Source of the DNA: Hetaerina americana
Taxonomy: Eukaryota; Arthropoda; Insecta; Odonata; Calopterygidae
NCBI GenBank assembly: GCA_022747635.1
Contig: JAKTNV010000002.1
Location: 107,862,869-107,926,868 of the forward strand
DNA length: 64,000 bases
Direction of reading: 5' to 3'
Position numbers and translations under genes: made by a program. This document shows positions 26,416 through 38,200 of this stretch, piece after piece; positions within the stretch are counted from its first letter, which is position 1; each line of letters starts with the position of its first letter. A model generated the notes under the pieces. The model was not told the origin of the DNA, ran no database searches, and saw only the letters and a list, made by a program, of their open reading frames with translations.

Positions 26416-28220
26416 ACGAAGTCGGAGTGCGATCCGAGGAAGGCACTGAAGAGTCGCTGTTATTCCGACTCGGCTTTAGGGTTCGCGTGCGGCATGTTCT
26501 TGATATCCGGCTTTGGTGTTAACCAAGGCGGATATTTAACTTAAAAACCGGGCCTACTTCGAGAAAGGTAAAATTAAATTCATGGATTACATCATTAAAA
26601 CGAATGGCGAGGGGCCTAGTGGCCCTTTTTTCGCCTGTTGAATACTATGTCTAAAAACGGTGGGTTAAAAAGAATGTTAATGAATGGGTGATTCGTCACG
26701 GATAAAACTTAACAGGCATAATTGCTCATCAAAAATGTCCTGCGGGTTGCCAACGGAGGCTCCCCTGCGTCAGCAAGTATGATTGGGACTGGGCTGGTTC
26801 TAAATGTCCCGGTGGCCCGGGGAACAAATGTAAGGGGTCTCAAACAAGACTCTCATCCAGACGGATTTCAGTTCCCAGAGCGAGAAGGGTTCATTGTATT
26901 CTAACTATGTACGAGCTTCATCGAAACTAAGAGGGACACTCTCGCATCGCCTCTTTGTGTTCACGAAGTCACCCCGCCAGCTACAAGCAATAGTGTGATG
27001 AGGAATGAGCCCTTGGACAGGGATATTTTCTTCACTTTGTCCTATACCTGATCAAGTGGGGTTCTATGGTCAACAGTGGAAGCGTAATCTATCCAGGAAG
27101 CCCTCTTGGCCTGCTTCACGGCCTTTCGAGCTCACGCTCTCAGCCGGTAAAAAATGACAGATTAGTTGTCGTGGGATATTTTAAAAATATATTTAACGCC
27201 TTTTTCCTCATTCGGATCGCACTGTCGCATTCCTCGTTCCACCAAGGTACAGGTGCTCGATTTAGGTTGCCGGAGGAACGAGGGAAACTCTGGGTAGCTG
27301 CCTCTACGAGCGTTGAACTATCTCAACTACTAGCAAGTCTAAACTAGCGTCGTACTTTAATGTAAAAACGTGCTTGAATAATGACACGTCGGCACGGATG
27401 ATGAGCGAATTTTCTGAAAGCTTAAAAAGGTTAGGCGAAATGTCTTCTTTTGCGATTAAAGAGGAAAGTGGTCACCCCACAGAGATCATTATGAGAGGAC
27501 ATCTTCATCTTTGTGGCTACACTTCTCGAGCATATAGAGAGATCTATAGCTTATAATTCCACATTAAAACTGTTAAAGCGAGTATTTTCGACGCCATTTA
27601 ATAAAACAGGTCAAAATCCTCATTAAAATTAGCTAAAATCTCTTCCATTACTTGGAGTCATTGGCCCTCCACATAAAGGATGATGGGTATTATAATCGCC
27701 CATCAATATATATATGGCCGAGGTAGCTGACGGACAAGGGTTTCTAGATTAAAACGTGTTACCGATGCACCCTCCGGCAGATAGAAGTTACACAACGTTA
27801 TCGTCTCAGGGGTGTCCACTGTGGTAGCGACTGCTTGGAATGGGGAGTTCAGTCGGACTCGGAAGGGCCTCACGAGTCTCAACTGCTACACCACCTTGGG
27901 CTCGCTGACCACTCGTGTCATCCAGTCTAAAAACGGTCTATCCCATTAAAAAACCCTTGTCTGCCACGATAAAATGTCTCTCGTGCAGACAGATGCAAGA
28001 GGGATTATAATCGTGAATTAAAACGACCAGCTCCTCCTTGAGCCGATAAAAGCCATTACAATTCTACTGCAAAATAAAAAGCATTTTAGATGTTAAACAT
28101 CTACTAAATAAATATATAAATAAATAAATTAGTTCATTGAGTGGTGGGACGAGTAAGAATTTCAAGATTATCTTTTGAAGCGATGTTTCCTCCTCCACTC
28201 GCTCGCGAGAACCTCTGAAT

Positions 28221-28514
28221 TCAATATAATGTGGCCTTTTGTGTGACCTCAGGCTTTCTTTGCTTTCCTGAAGGTGTGCGGGAAGGCGTATGTTTTCGCC
28301 CATGATGACTTATGACTCCCAGACAAGTGTTTAGAGTGCAATGCACCTCCATCTTCATCGGAATGTCATGGAGCATTCCCATTGCCAAAATTTTTTCACT
28401 CTGTTTGTCACTCAGGGTTTCAATGAGCAGTGTACCATCCCTCAGTTTCTTCACGCTCTCAGGGTCTCCATATACGATCTGCGACAAAACTATCGGTATT
28501 AGGGAAGGATACAC
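28221..28514 (-). pseudogene. LINE ORF1 (gag-like) fragment
   Basis: ORF1 proteins of I/Jockey-type LINEs bind RNA and form the transposition particle. The open stretch contains YGDPESVKKLRDGTLLIET, then DKQSEKILAMGMLHDIPM, then LNTCLGVISH. This is the family pattern of a degenerate RNA-recognition domain, of the form 'SVTKLRSGDLLIET...Q...LL...LGN.PV.V..H..LN..KGVI'. The C-terminal zinc-knuckle part is not seen before the reading runs into the ORF2 region. It is a remnant without a clear start. Confidence 0.72.
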
Positions 28515-29250
28515 CTATTTTTAGATCTCACCTTCCTTAGTACAGGACATTACTAAGTATCGCTTGAATGCGGCATAATCATTATCTCCCCAGCCCGTGG
28601 CCGGACGGGATCTTTTAGGTGGTGGAAAGGTTATTTCCTCCATAATAAAAAATGTTTCGTCCCTCGGCCTCCCCACCCACCACGGAACCACACATTCGGG
28701 ACGCCACTTTGCTAAACCGGAAGGGTCCTCAGGGCTAACTCAAGGGATATAGCGCTTCAGGAGTGGTTGTCTGTTTTGGGGTGGATCTTCGATGTAAGGG
28801 CCCACCAAAAACCTTACATCCCCGACCTCCCTACGCAGACCCCCACAACCTTGGCTCTCGCCACCGGAGTGAAAACGCGATGGAAGCCGATTGACTGGGA
28901 GTGGCTAGCCCTCGGTCTCCCGTTTGGATGAAATCCGGGGCCGAAGAGGGGTATCACTCTTCGGTCCATACACGGCGTCCGAAACCCTACTGGGAACCAG
29001 AAAACTCACCCTCCAAGATCCTCTTCTATCCCTTACATGTCTCCAGGCACGGCAAATGCCTGGGTGGATCGCAGGCCAGATGGCATGGCCGCACACTGAC
29101 AGTGGATCCAAAGCACTGTCCGGACGCATCCCTTGCTAGCTGGGGGTTCGTTTTCGGGGTTCTCTCTCCGCCTTTTTAGTCGCCTCTTACAACAAGCAGG
29201 GTAACTGCGGGAGTGTTTTCTATCCCCCTACCCGCAGGGGCAACGAACTT

Positions 29251-31480
29251 GTTCCCTATCTCTTGTGAAACAGCATAGCTGGTACTATTGACTTAGAATA
29301 TCCCGACGGCTAAAGCCATAGACAGATGCGTCATGTCTGGAAAGCATAATGACCCAGTTTTCTTTCCTGATTCCCAAGCGTTCTATTGATGATCATTCCT
29401 TATCGTTCATTAATTGCTATTAAGTAAGAGTCATTATAGTCATACAAATGCGTCGATTGATTCTTTCGCGGGATTTTTTGGCCATCAATTTTATGGAATT
29501 TATATTAATTATTATTACAGATGAAACAAGAAAAATAGTCAACTTGAAAAACAAACTGCTGATGTGATGTAACGCTGTTAAAACAACGTCATGTCATTTT
29601 TTTTACGAAATAGGAGGCAAAAAGCCTGTCTCTCTTTTGTTTTCATTTCTTTCAAATCTTCTCAGTCACTGATGCAGCTTGAACTTCTTTATTTCATCTC
29701 CCATTTGATTTTTTAAACTCACTTGGCATTTAAGAAAACGCATATTTATTCTTTAATTAACTTCAATGGCTGATAAAAGAAGCCTGAAGCTTTCTGATGT
29801 ACTTGGTATTTGAATAAATACCCTAGAGGTGATAGGCCTCTTGAAAACGGTGCGTAAATGTTGAACCTGTTTGAGATGTATAATTAAAAAAGCTCATCAA
29901 AATCGCAAATGTGTTTTATTAATTACAGAATGCCTTACTCATTTCTTTATTTTGCATGCTTCTCTGCTTTCATGTGCATTGTTTGTGCGGATCTATATTC
30001 AGTTCCATATCGATATTTTTACCACATGGCGCAACGCTCACATTAAGTTTTGCTCTACGCTTGTTTATGACATTTCTCTTTCGTGTGGAAATTTATACCA
30101 CAGGGACTTCCAAACGGTACCTAGGAAATAAAATTCTTTAAAGTAGCCCCTTTGTCAATGTAAATTCCTCCAGAGGAAGACAGATATTAAATAAAATTTG
30201 TAGTCTTTGATCATGTAAATATGGCATCGACATAGTTTGATGACACACTCAGTAAATCATCCGAATCTCGATCGGATCCTTAGTTCACATCTGACAAGGG
30301 AACTTTACCCGCCCTCAACCCGGCTTGGGATTTATCCATTCCTCCCCATTTTTTTGCTTTTAAGGGTCTATCAAGTGGATTGGAATGGTAGAAATTTCAC
30401 AATTTCTACTCTGAATATTTTCAAAAAAGGAGCGACAGTTATGCCGACGAAAAATAAAAATAAATTTTCCTCATTCACTTTAATTAAATGGCCCTCCGTT
30501 GTCCCCTCATGTTTCAGCCAAATCAAAACCCTTCAAGGTTTACGGGCATTTTTGAGTGCCAGGCTCGAGAGAGTGGAAGACTGAAGAGGAAGAAAATATG
30601 TTGTCTGTACTCGTAATTTCCGTGATCGTTTCAGGATATGACAACTGTCATAATGTCTTCGGATGTCTATTCATCATACGTTTATCCTTTGCTCGTAACT
30701 TCAAGCGCACGTAATTACTGACAATGCCAGCCATTCTCATCCCCTATCTCCCTGAATACCTCTCACTTTCTGACGCACTCTCATCGAAGGGTGCCTCAAG
30801 GCATACGTAAGAAGGAAAACCTCAGTATCATGGAGCTCTTGGTTCAAATTATTATTATCGATCAGGACATGAGTATTTTCATGAGTTTTCCACTCAAGTG
30901 AGCAGTGTTGATTGGGCTGTGTATTAAATTATGTCAATAAATTTCAATATCACTGAATTTAAAATCATATGCCATGGAGAAAAAACGAAATTTAATTTGC
31001 TTGCCTTCCGATGTGATTGACGTTTCATCTGAGTTTGCAATCAACAGTTATGTGAAATTTTTTTCTCATTGGAGGATACGATATGTGTATGTTAAACGTC
31101 ATATATTGGTAAAATACACTGATTTTATTGGAAAAAGATGTTATCCCTTTATATTATCGACCTTTATGGTGATAAAAATTTTAACAATTAAGTTGTGTGT
31201 TTATTTTAAATCCAAATGCGTGATTTTTGTTCGAATTTCATTTTTTATCGCCGGCAGAATAAAATAGTGCCCGGAGATTCATTCATACTTTGTTACAATT
31301 GTGTCTAAAACACATCATTGCGCATCATTAAACATTTATTGCGTCTAAAACATATCATCCTTTTAAAGATAAAATTGTTTATATATGTTCCACTTTGCTT
31401 TTCATTTAAGGTTTTCTAACTATTTAAAGGTAAATTTCTGACTATGCCCAATGGCTATTTAGTTCTAAGCATCGTGAGAA
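29251..31480. other. AT-rich non-coding DNA upstream of the EGF exons
   Basis: Probably intronic to the EGF gene, because the first visible exon starts with a split codon. No EGF-like cysteine pattern flanked by splice sites was found here. Confidence 0.4.
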
Positions 31481-31489
31481 CTTTCTCTT

Positions 31490-31815
31490 TCATTTCCCTA
31501 CGTTATTCCTTTCTGCATTACTTCGCAACTCCTGCCTTCCTTCATGCTGTCTTAAAATACCTCCTCTCTTCCTTCCTCTAACCCGCTTACCCAACCTTCC
31601 TTCCTCCTTTCCTTTATCAAACCCTTCCGCATCCCACTGCCTTTCAATATTTCCTCCGCCCACATTCTCTTCCTTTTGCGTATTTCCCCCAAATAACTTC
31701 CTCCTTCCTTCGGCCACTTTTCGAAACTTCGGGGTTTGTCTTTCCGTCTCTCCGTCCAACTTTTTTCCTCCATTCTTCGACTCACCTGCGCCTCAAAAGT
31801 CTGCAATTCGTGTAT
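31490..31815 (-). mobile_element. LINE ORF2 C-terminal fragment (copy 1)
   Basis: Minus reads FEAQVSRRMEEKSWTERRKD, then YLGEIRKRKRMWAEEILKGS, then GLIKERRKEG in a second frame. This fits the arthropod non-LTR ORF2 tail of the form 'LExxxWRRMExxSWTxxxxNEEVL...I..RK..WIGHILRGxGLLxxVIEGxxEGxxxRGRxR'. The diagnostic WIGH is changed to WAEE. It lies about 160 bp upstream of EGF exon 1, antisense to the gene. A second copy of the same protein region occurs at 35525-35840. Confidence 0.62.
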
Positions 31816-31972
31816 CTTCCTGTCTCAAAGACCCGCTCTCAAATTCATCAAGAAATTCTCCAGTTTAAAATGTCCACGATTGTGATTTAAGTGGGGGCTA
31901 ACTTATTTTTATGTTTGTTTTTGGAAGAGTGATGGAATTCTCACCCGCCATCTCTCCCCTCCGATCTCACAG

Positions 31973-32200
31973 GGTTCACGGGGAAGACGTGCGAGGAGGA
32001 GAGCGACCCCTGCGACTCATCGCCCTGCCGCAACGGAGCCACGTGCACGGCGGACAACGCGACCCACTTCCGGTGCGCATGCCCCCCGGGGTTCGGTGGA
32101 CCCGCGTGCGAGCGGGACCTCGACGAGTGCGCCTCCTCGCCGTGTGTGCACGGCATTTGCGTGGACCAGGAGGACGGCTTCCGGTGCTTCTGCCAACCGG
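31973..32200 (+). CDS. EGF receptor exon A (tail of one EGF, one full EGF, most of another)
   Basis: The acceptor is at 31971-31972 (CTCACAG) and the donor gtaagg at 32201. Phase 1 at both ends makes it a symmetric exon of 228 bp, typical of EGF exon shuffling. It encodes GFTGKTCEE (end of an EGF), a full repeat with CDSSPC and CRNGATC, then [20 protein letters not shown], a calcium-binding-type EGF whose last loop continues in the next exon. The high GC content of the exon contrasts with the AT-rich introns. CDSSPC and CASSPC are O-glucosylation consensus sites and CRNGATC an O-fucosylation site. Confidence 0.9.
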
Positions 32201-35200
32201 GTAAGGTGACCTCTGACGGACGGATGCCCCCCTTCCCCCCGCCGGGGCAACTTCGCGTGCTTTAATCAAAATCCTCTTCTTTAACTCAAAGTCGGACGTT
32301 TCCCAATCCAATATCTGACTCGTGTCCCTATTGATTTGGGGATGTTACTTTTGCATGTCCTTAGAAGTGGCTTGCCGTCGAATGTATCAATCGTCACAGC
32401 TGTAAACATGTGAGGACTCCATTCTTTTTCACGCGCTAAAGAATTTGACAGATGATAACGCGCGAAAGAAAGGATAACACGACTCAATGAGTGTCCAGAG
32501 ACGGAAATAATCAAAGAAAAGTGACAAATAGTCGTAATTTCGACCGTTCCCCATAATTCACTCCGATATGTTTCTTGTTACGACTTCCGTAAATGATTAA
32601 ACAACATGAAAATTAGTATACTGCTACAGACAAGTCATTCCCAGAGGCGTTAAAGCAACTTTTTGGTGTTGCTGCGTTATTACAGACGAAATGAGCGGGT
32701 ACAAATTAATATTGGGTTGATTTATTGGAAAACCGCTGACAGATTTTAATGATGCTGATAAGAGTTTCATTAATTCAAGAATTCAAATTTTTGCAATTTG
32801 GGAACTGAAATACAACTATTTCGAGTGGTTAATATCAGCGTAAATGTACCCATGCTGTAAAAATACTCTGGAATAGGACTAAGGAAGGCGAGGGATAAGA
32901 CCTTACTCCGTTAAAATCAAAACAATATCTTGAAAAATTTGTATTATGATGTGTTATGATATCATATATATGTCATATATGTGTCATACATCCATATTAT
33001 TTAAATGTTGTAAATGTCTCTGGTAAAAATGTAAAATCAATTAGCATATTTTTTTGCATAAAAATCCATCTGTCGCACAGACGAACTTGATCGCTGGTCA
33101 TTCAATTGAATCTCCTAAAATAGATATAAGACACGAACATATATCGCAAATGAGGTTATTAAAATATCCTGAAAAATTTAATAATAATTTGCTATTTCCT
33201 TTATATATTTTTTGCTCTGCTTTGTGTTTGATAAACATGTGTAGCGGTAAATTAGGTCACCAAATTGAAAGAAAATATTACCATGTGTTTCATTGACACT
33301 AAATAAATCCCAAAAAATTGCGTTTTATTATTTCGTGTATCATTGTTATGACTAAACTTAACTTAATCTCTGTGAGTCAAAACCTGTCATCCATTTGATG
33401 GACGGGATAAATGTTTATTACGTCACGAAAATTCACGATAGTAATGTTCCACAATCACAGACAGCAAAATTGAGTAATATTACGATGTTCAAGGACAAAA
33501 TGACCGCGCATGACTTCTCAATTTTTAATGTAAAATTTACTCTTTGAGACTGCATGTTTTATTTTTGATACCACTCGGAAAGTTTTGAGGACGTCACGCG
33601 GAGACCAGAGATGGAAATTCGTGTTTTTCTTTTCATTTCGGACCACCCCGATGGGGAGGGGGGGACTCTTCCCACTTACACTTCTTCATCCCCACCCCCC
33701 CGACCGCCCCTCACAAGAGTTTTCGTCCTCGTCTCGCCGCCGCAGGTTTCGCTGGTGAGCTGTGTGAGTACGAGTTCAACGAGTGCGAGTCCTCGCCCTG
33801 CGCCAACGGCGGCACTTGCACCGACCACATCGGCGGCTACTCGTGCGTCTGCGGCCGAGGTTACGGGGGCCGGCGCTGCCACCTCAAGGTCGACCTCTGC
33901 GACCCCGACCCCTGTCCCCCGGGCAGACGGTGCATCGACACCGGCAACAGATACGTCTGCGAGTGCAGGCCCGGCCTCTCTGGACCCAATTGCCAGTCGC
34001 CGGCGCCCAGAGCGGTGCGTTGGCCTCATCCCCGAGGAGAGGAGGGGAACTAAAACTGGTGTCTCTCTCACGAGACCGTCTCTCAAGCCTACACATTCGT
34101 TTTTTCTTCTTCTTCCTATGAGATGTTTTGTACCTGAAAGTGTTTGGCGTACTGACTAATATTTTTGAAACTATTGTCATTATCGCACGCGAAAACTACT
34201 GTAAACTTTGCTTGAAAATCATATAAATATTTTGGTTACTCAAAGATTACTGCAGAAAATTTCACCGAATTTTTTTAGTTATCTATGAGAAATATTAGAA
34301 GGCTTCCATTGCGATAAGAAAATAAATCAAATCAATAATTTTATTTCATAGAATTAGTTGTCATATTTTTGATGTGAAATTGACTGTGAGCGTATGCCTC
34401 AATTCGTCCAGTATATTCAGCAGAAAAATAAACTTTTGACTTCAGCATCAAACGCAGGGAGTAAGGAAGTAACTATAGTTCCTTTGTGTACACGAAAACT
34501 CTTGTTTTAGCACTTTCATCAGTATCGTGTATTACTCTGTTCAAGGGTTTAAGGGAAAATTAACGTTGTGGGTGAGAATTATATTTCACTATTAACTCTG
34601 CCATCATTAATCATTGCAACGCTGTATTAAAATGGCTTAATAAACTCAATTCAAGCATTTGAACAATTAAGACGAACGTTTTATTTAAAGCACAATGGCA
34701 TTTGTTAGATATTCGTAAATTCAAAACCTCAGAGCCAGTCTCCTGTACTCCTATACCCATAAATATGTCATTAGCATTCATTCCACTTTGAGATTTGGTA
34801 TTAATGGGTCCTCGTTTTATTAAACCAGGCATGCAGCGGAAACCCATGTCGCAATGGTGGAACATGCTGGAGCAGTGTTGACTCCTTTTACTGCGCCTGT
34901 CGCCCAGGTTACACAGGGAACACATGCGAAGGTAAGTTTTAATGAGTCCAAGTTCTACAGTTGATACGATTTATAAAGAACACCTCTCCCTTACGTCAGT
35001 CATAATGATTGGTTCTAAATGCATGTAGAAAATGGCGAAAATTAGATGTTTGTCCTCTTGTTTCGAATTGAGAAGCCTTAACAATTCGTTCGGGCAGCTT
35101 TACAATTAGTTTTAGTTAAGTGCTATTTAACATCAGCATTATCAACTTAATTTATATTTTATACTTACTGTTTAATTAGTATTCACTCTCAACAAAGTTC

Positions 35201-38200
35201 TCCACTTATTATTCTCTCCGGTGCACTTATAGGATTGCTTTAGTTTAGGGAACTTATTCTGATTACTCCCTAATATTGTGCAAGTACTCAATTGTATGAA
35301 ACTTATCATTAGCAGATTACTAGCATTGTTATATTGTTTGTCTTTACATAGAAGTGAACTGGGGCCCTATTAGGCGTCTAAGTTAATTATTTTCAGTTTC
35401 ACAACTAAAATTATAACGTGCGCCATTAAAATTTTAGTTGTTTCTATCAATATATAACTTAATGATAAAGAAATAATTATTGGTGATTTTCTTAAGTATG
35501 AAATTGGTTGGACCCTTCGATTCAGTCCAACTTCTACCTTCCTCCCTTCATTCCGTCCAACATACCTATCCTATTTCGACCGCTTCCTAGCCTACCTCAC
35601 GTTTTCTTCTTCATTACTGTATTAAACATTTCATTACCTTTATCTGCACCACATATCCATTTCCCTGCCTCCTTTTGATTTCTCCCAATAATTCCCTCTC
35701 TTCCGCCAACATGCCCAATACTTCCTAGTTTGATTTTCTTTCCACCCATTTTACCTTTTCAATCCCTCTCTAAATCCTCATCTCAAAAGCCTCCAATCTA
35801 GGCCATCATCTTTACACAGCGACCATGTTTTCGTGCCTCAAAAACCACGCTTTACTAAACATTTTTCACTGACATTTTCTTTGTATCCTTACTTACTCTG
35901 TCATTTACCGAAGCAAGTCTTCACTCCGACTAATGTGACCATCTTCGCCCAATATGTTTACTGGAACAGCGAACTGCTCTGCTTGCTCGATTTTATACCA
36001 GCCTTTCTTAATCTTTGATGAAATGATTAAGGGATTAGAAAAGAAACGCATGGGAAAATATTTTAATAAAAAGATGCCGATAGTGGTGTTGAGATAGAGG
36101 ATGCTATATTTTAATGGCCGTATTTTACTAATAGTTGAAATACCTACGGGTACTGTCAAACAGAAAACCACGCGGAATACATTCAGAACCGGTAAACAAA
36201 TCGGAAAACAATGCGTTGACACATCCCAAAAAATCAATATTTGGCAAATATATCTGTCGAACGTTTAAAATTAAGAATAGCTATACATTTTAATAAAAGC
36301 GTATCCGCCGTTATTCGTGAATATCTCTTGGATGAGAAATGAATTTTAGATATTCACGTATCAGCGAATGACGTTTTTTTTTATGGGCGAAGAGTAGTGT
36401 AAATGCATTTTTTGACCTTCAAATTGGGTAGACGTCAGTATCTTATACATGCATTTATGTATCTATATTGTTTTGTGAGCTATTGATAAATGAAAATAAT
36501 TTATTGGTAGACTTTGCCGATCCTGGGTAGATATGAATATTGGGTTAAATTCACTTTGAATCTTTTCAAATCGCTCATATATATTTTTAGTACGTGACCC
36601 AGTTTCAACAAAACATTGGTGGGTACATTTCAATGTATGCGCAGATGCATTCCCCAAATTTGTTGTAGAAAACGACCTTATTCGTGGTGAAATCGGAAAC
36701 TTTTAAGGCAATCCTCGTCATAAAAAAATGAACTGTATTAAACTTAAGATAACAAATATCTATCCTAATGAGCCTAATAAAAGCAACAATTTATCGAAGA
36801 AAGATTAGAAACAAGTATTAGTAAGGACAGTTTGAATATATTAAATTTTTAGGAACCACAAAAGATGGCTAATCAGTCTTATCGTAGAGAGGAGAGAGTA
36901 CAAAAAGATTGAACGACTTTTACTTTATGCGTGCACCTTCGAAAATCTTTTAAAAATGGGGCTAAGAATAAAATATGCCTTGTTTTTAAAACTGTATGGC
37001 GTTGCCGTGTAAACTATTAAATACCCACTACGAAGGAATGAGACGGCAAAAATCAGAAGATGGAAAAGTAGAGAAGAAGGCAAAATTAAGAAAAAGTTGG
37101 ATGTAGATGATATTTATCACCCTTGACCTTAAATGCACCCATAATGAATTCAATACGCGAGTTCAAGGAAATGAAATGATGTAATCTTGGGGAGTGCATA
37201 TAAATGAAGAAAGATAATCATGGTGCAGTGAGAGAACGTCTTAATTATTCTTCCAGGAAAGAATAAAGGCCCGAGGAGTATTGCAGCCTGTCTGAAATGG
37301 AGAGGAAAATATTAAATAATAGTATATTACGGTGATTATTTGAAGTCGAAGTGAAGAAGATGATTTTATTATTTTTTTATTATTTAAACAAGTGAAATAC
37401 CGATTGAAACGAGTGGAATAATTATAAAACCAAGGCAGCAAGATAATCAAACGGTCGAGGAAGTAGGAGGAAGGAAAGATTTCTCTCATAAGAACAACTA
37501 AACTGCAATTATCAGTATCACTTTCTATTATCCTGGAAATAGGAAGCGGTTTATGAAAAATATATGTGGATTCTTCTTTTCTTTGGCAACGTGGCATGCG
37601 ATGGCCTGTAAGAATAGAAAGTATTATTTGAAGTAATGAAAACGTGATGCTTCGGGAGTATATTGAAAATGAAATAGAATCTGGGGTAGGAAAATAAATA
37701 CCTCGGAGAGTTTATGATGATAGAGCGTTTGGAAGATGCAATTGAAAATAATTGAACACATCTATGGATAATATAACAAGTACATAGATGACAAAATGAG
37801 CTCAAGGAGCAGACCCCGGTGGTTAACAGATGTCCCCGACACGGCACAATGAATACTAGCGGCACAAGCGAGTGACGTATCGCAGTAGGTGTGGGGGTGG
37901 GTATGGCAACTAGTCTAAGGCAATTAATTTCAATTCATGTGCAGGAGCAGTTTTCGGTTTTTCATTCTGGAAGGTACAACATTCTGAGCTTCGCGTCTCA
38001 TTTTTATGAATGACACTTTTATCCTTATAGCTATGTGACGTGTATTGCAAAATAGAATCTTAAATTGCCTATGCTCCAGGATACATTATTTTCGAAACTA
38101 CGAACGCCATTCAATGAGTGAAGTGACTAATGCTCTCATTTGAAAAATATTCATTGAATCTCAAAATTTTTTCTGGGTTGTTGGTTGGGAACCTTGGGAT

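Larger units (their letters stand above)
25500..29250 (-). mobile_element. I-superfamily-type LINE, deletion derivative
   Basis: A non-LTR retrotransposon read from right to left. It moves by target-primed reverse transcription. In order on minus: a 5' leader near 29250-28560 with the arthropod LINE string TTGTAAGAGGCGACTAAAAA; ORF1 at about 28514-28221; an endonuclease start near 28060 (LQWNCNGFYRLKEELV) followed by a much-stopped continuation; the linker before RT near 27110-27030 (WIDYASTVDHRTPLDQVWDK); a short post-RT stretch near 26640-26500; RNase H at 26415-25990; and a C-terminal LRIGHSALTR piece near 25870. The reverse transcriptase core is absent: the linker is followed within about 400 bp by post-RT sequence. 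Presence of RNase H argues for the I/Loa/Outcast side rather than Jockey. The clade is inferred, not computed. Confidence 0.8.

Noticed and set aside
31976..32311. Long minus frames opposite EGF exons A and B, arginine/proline-rich
   Set aside because: They mirror GC-rich plus-strand EGF exons with clear cysteine spacing and splice sites.
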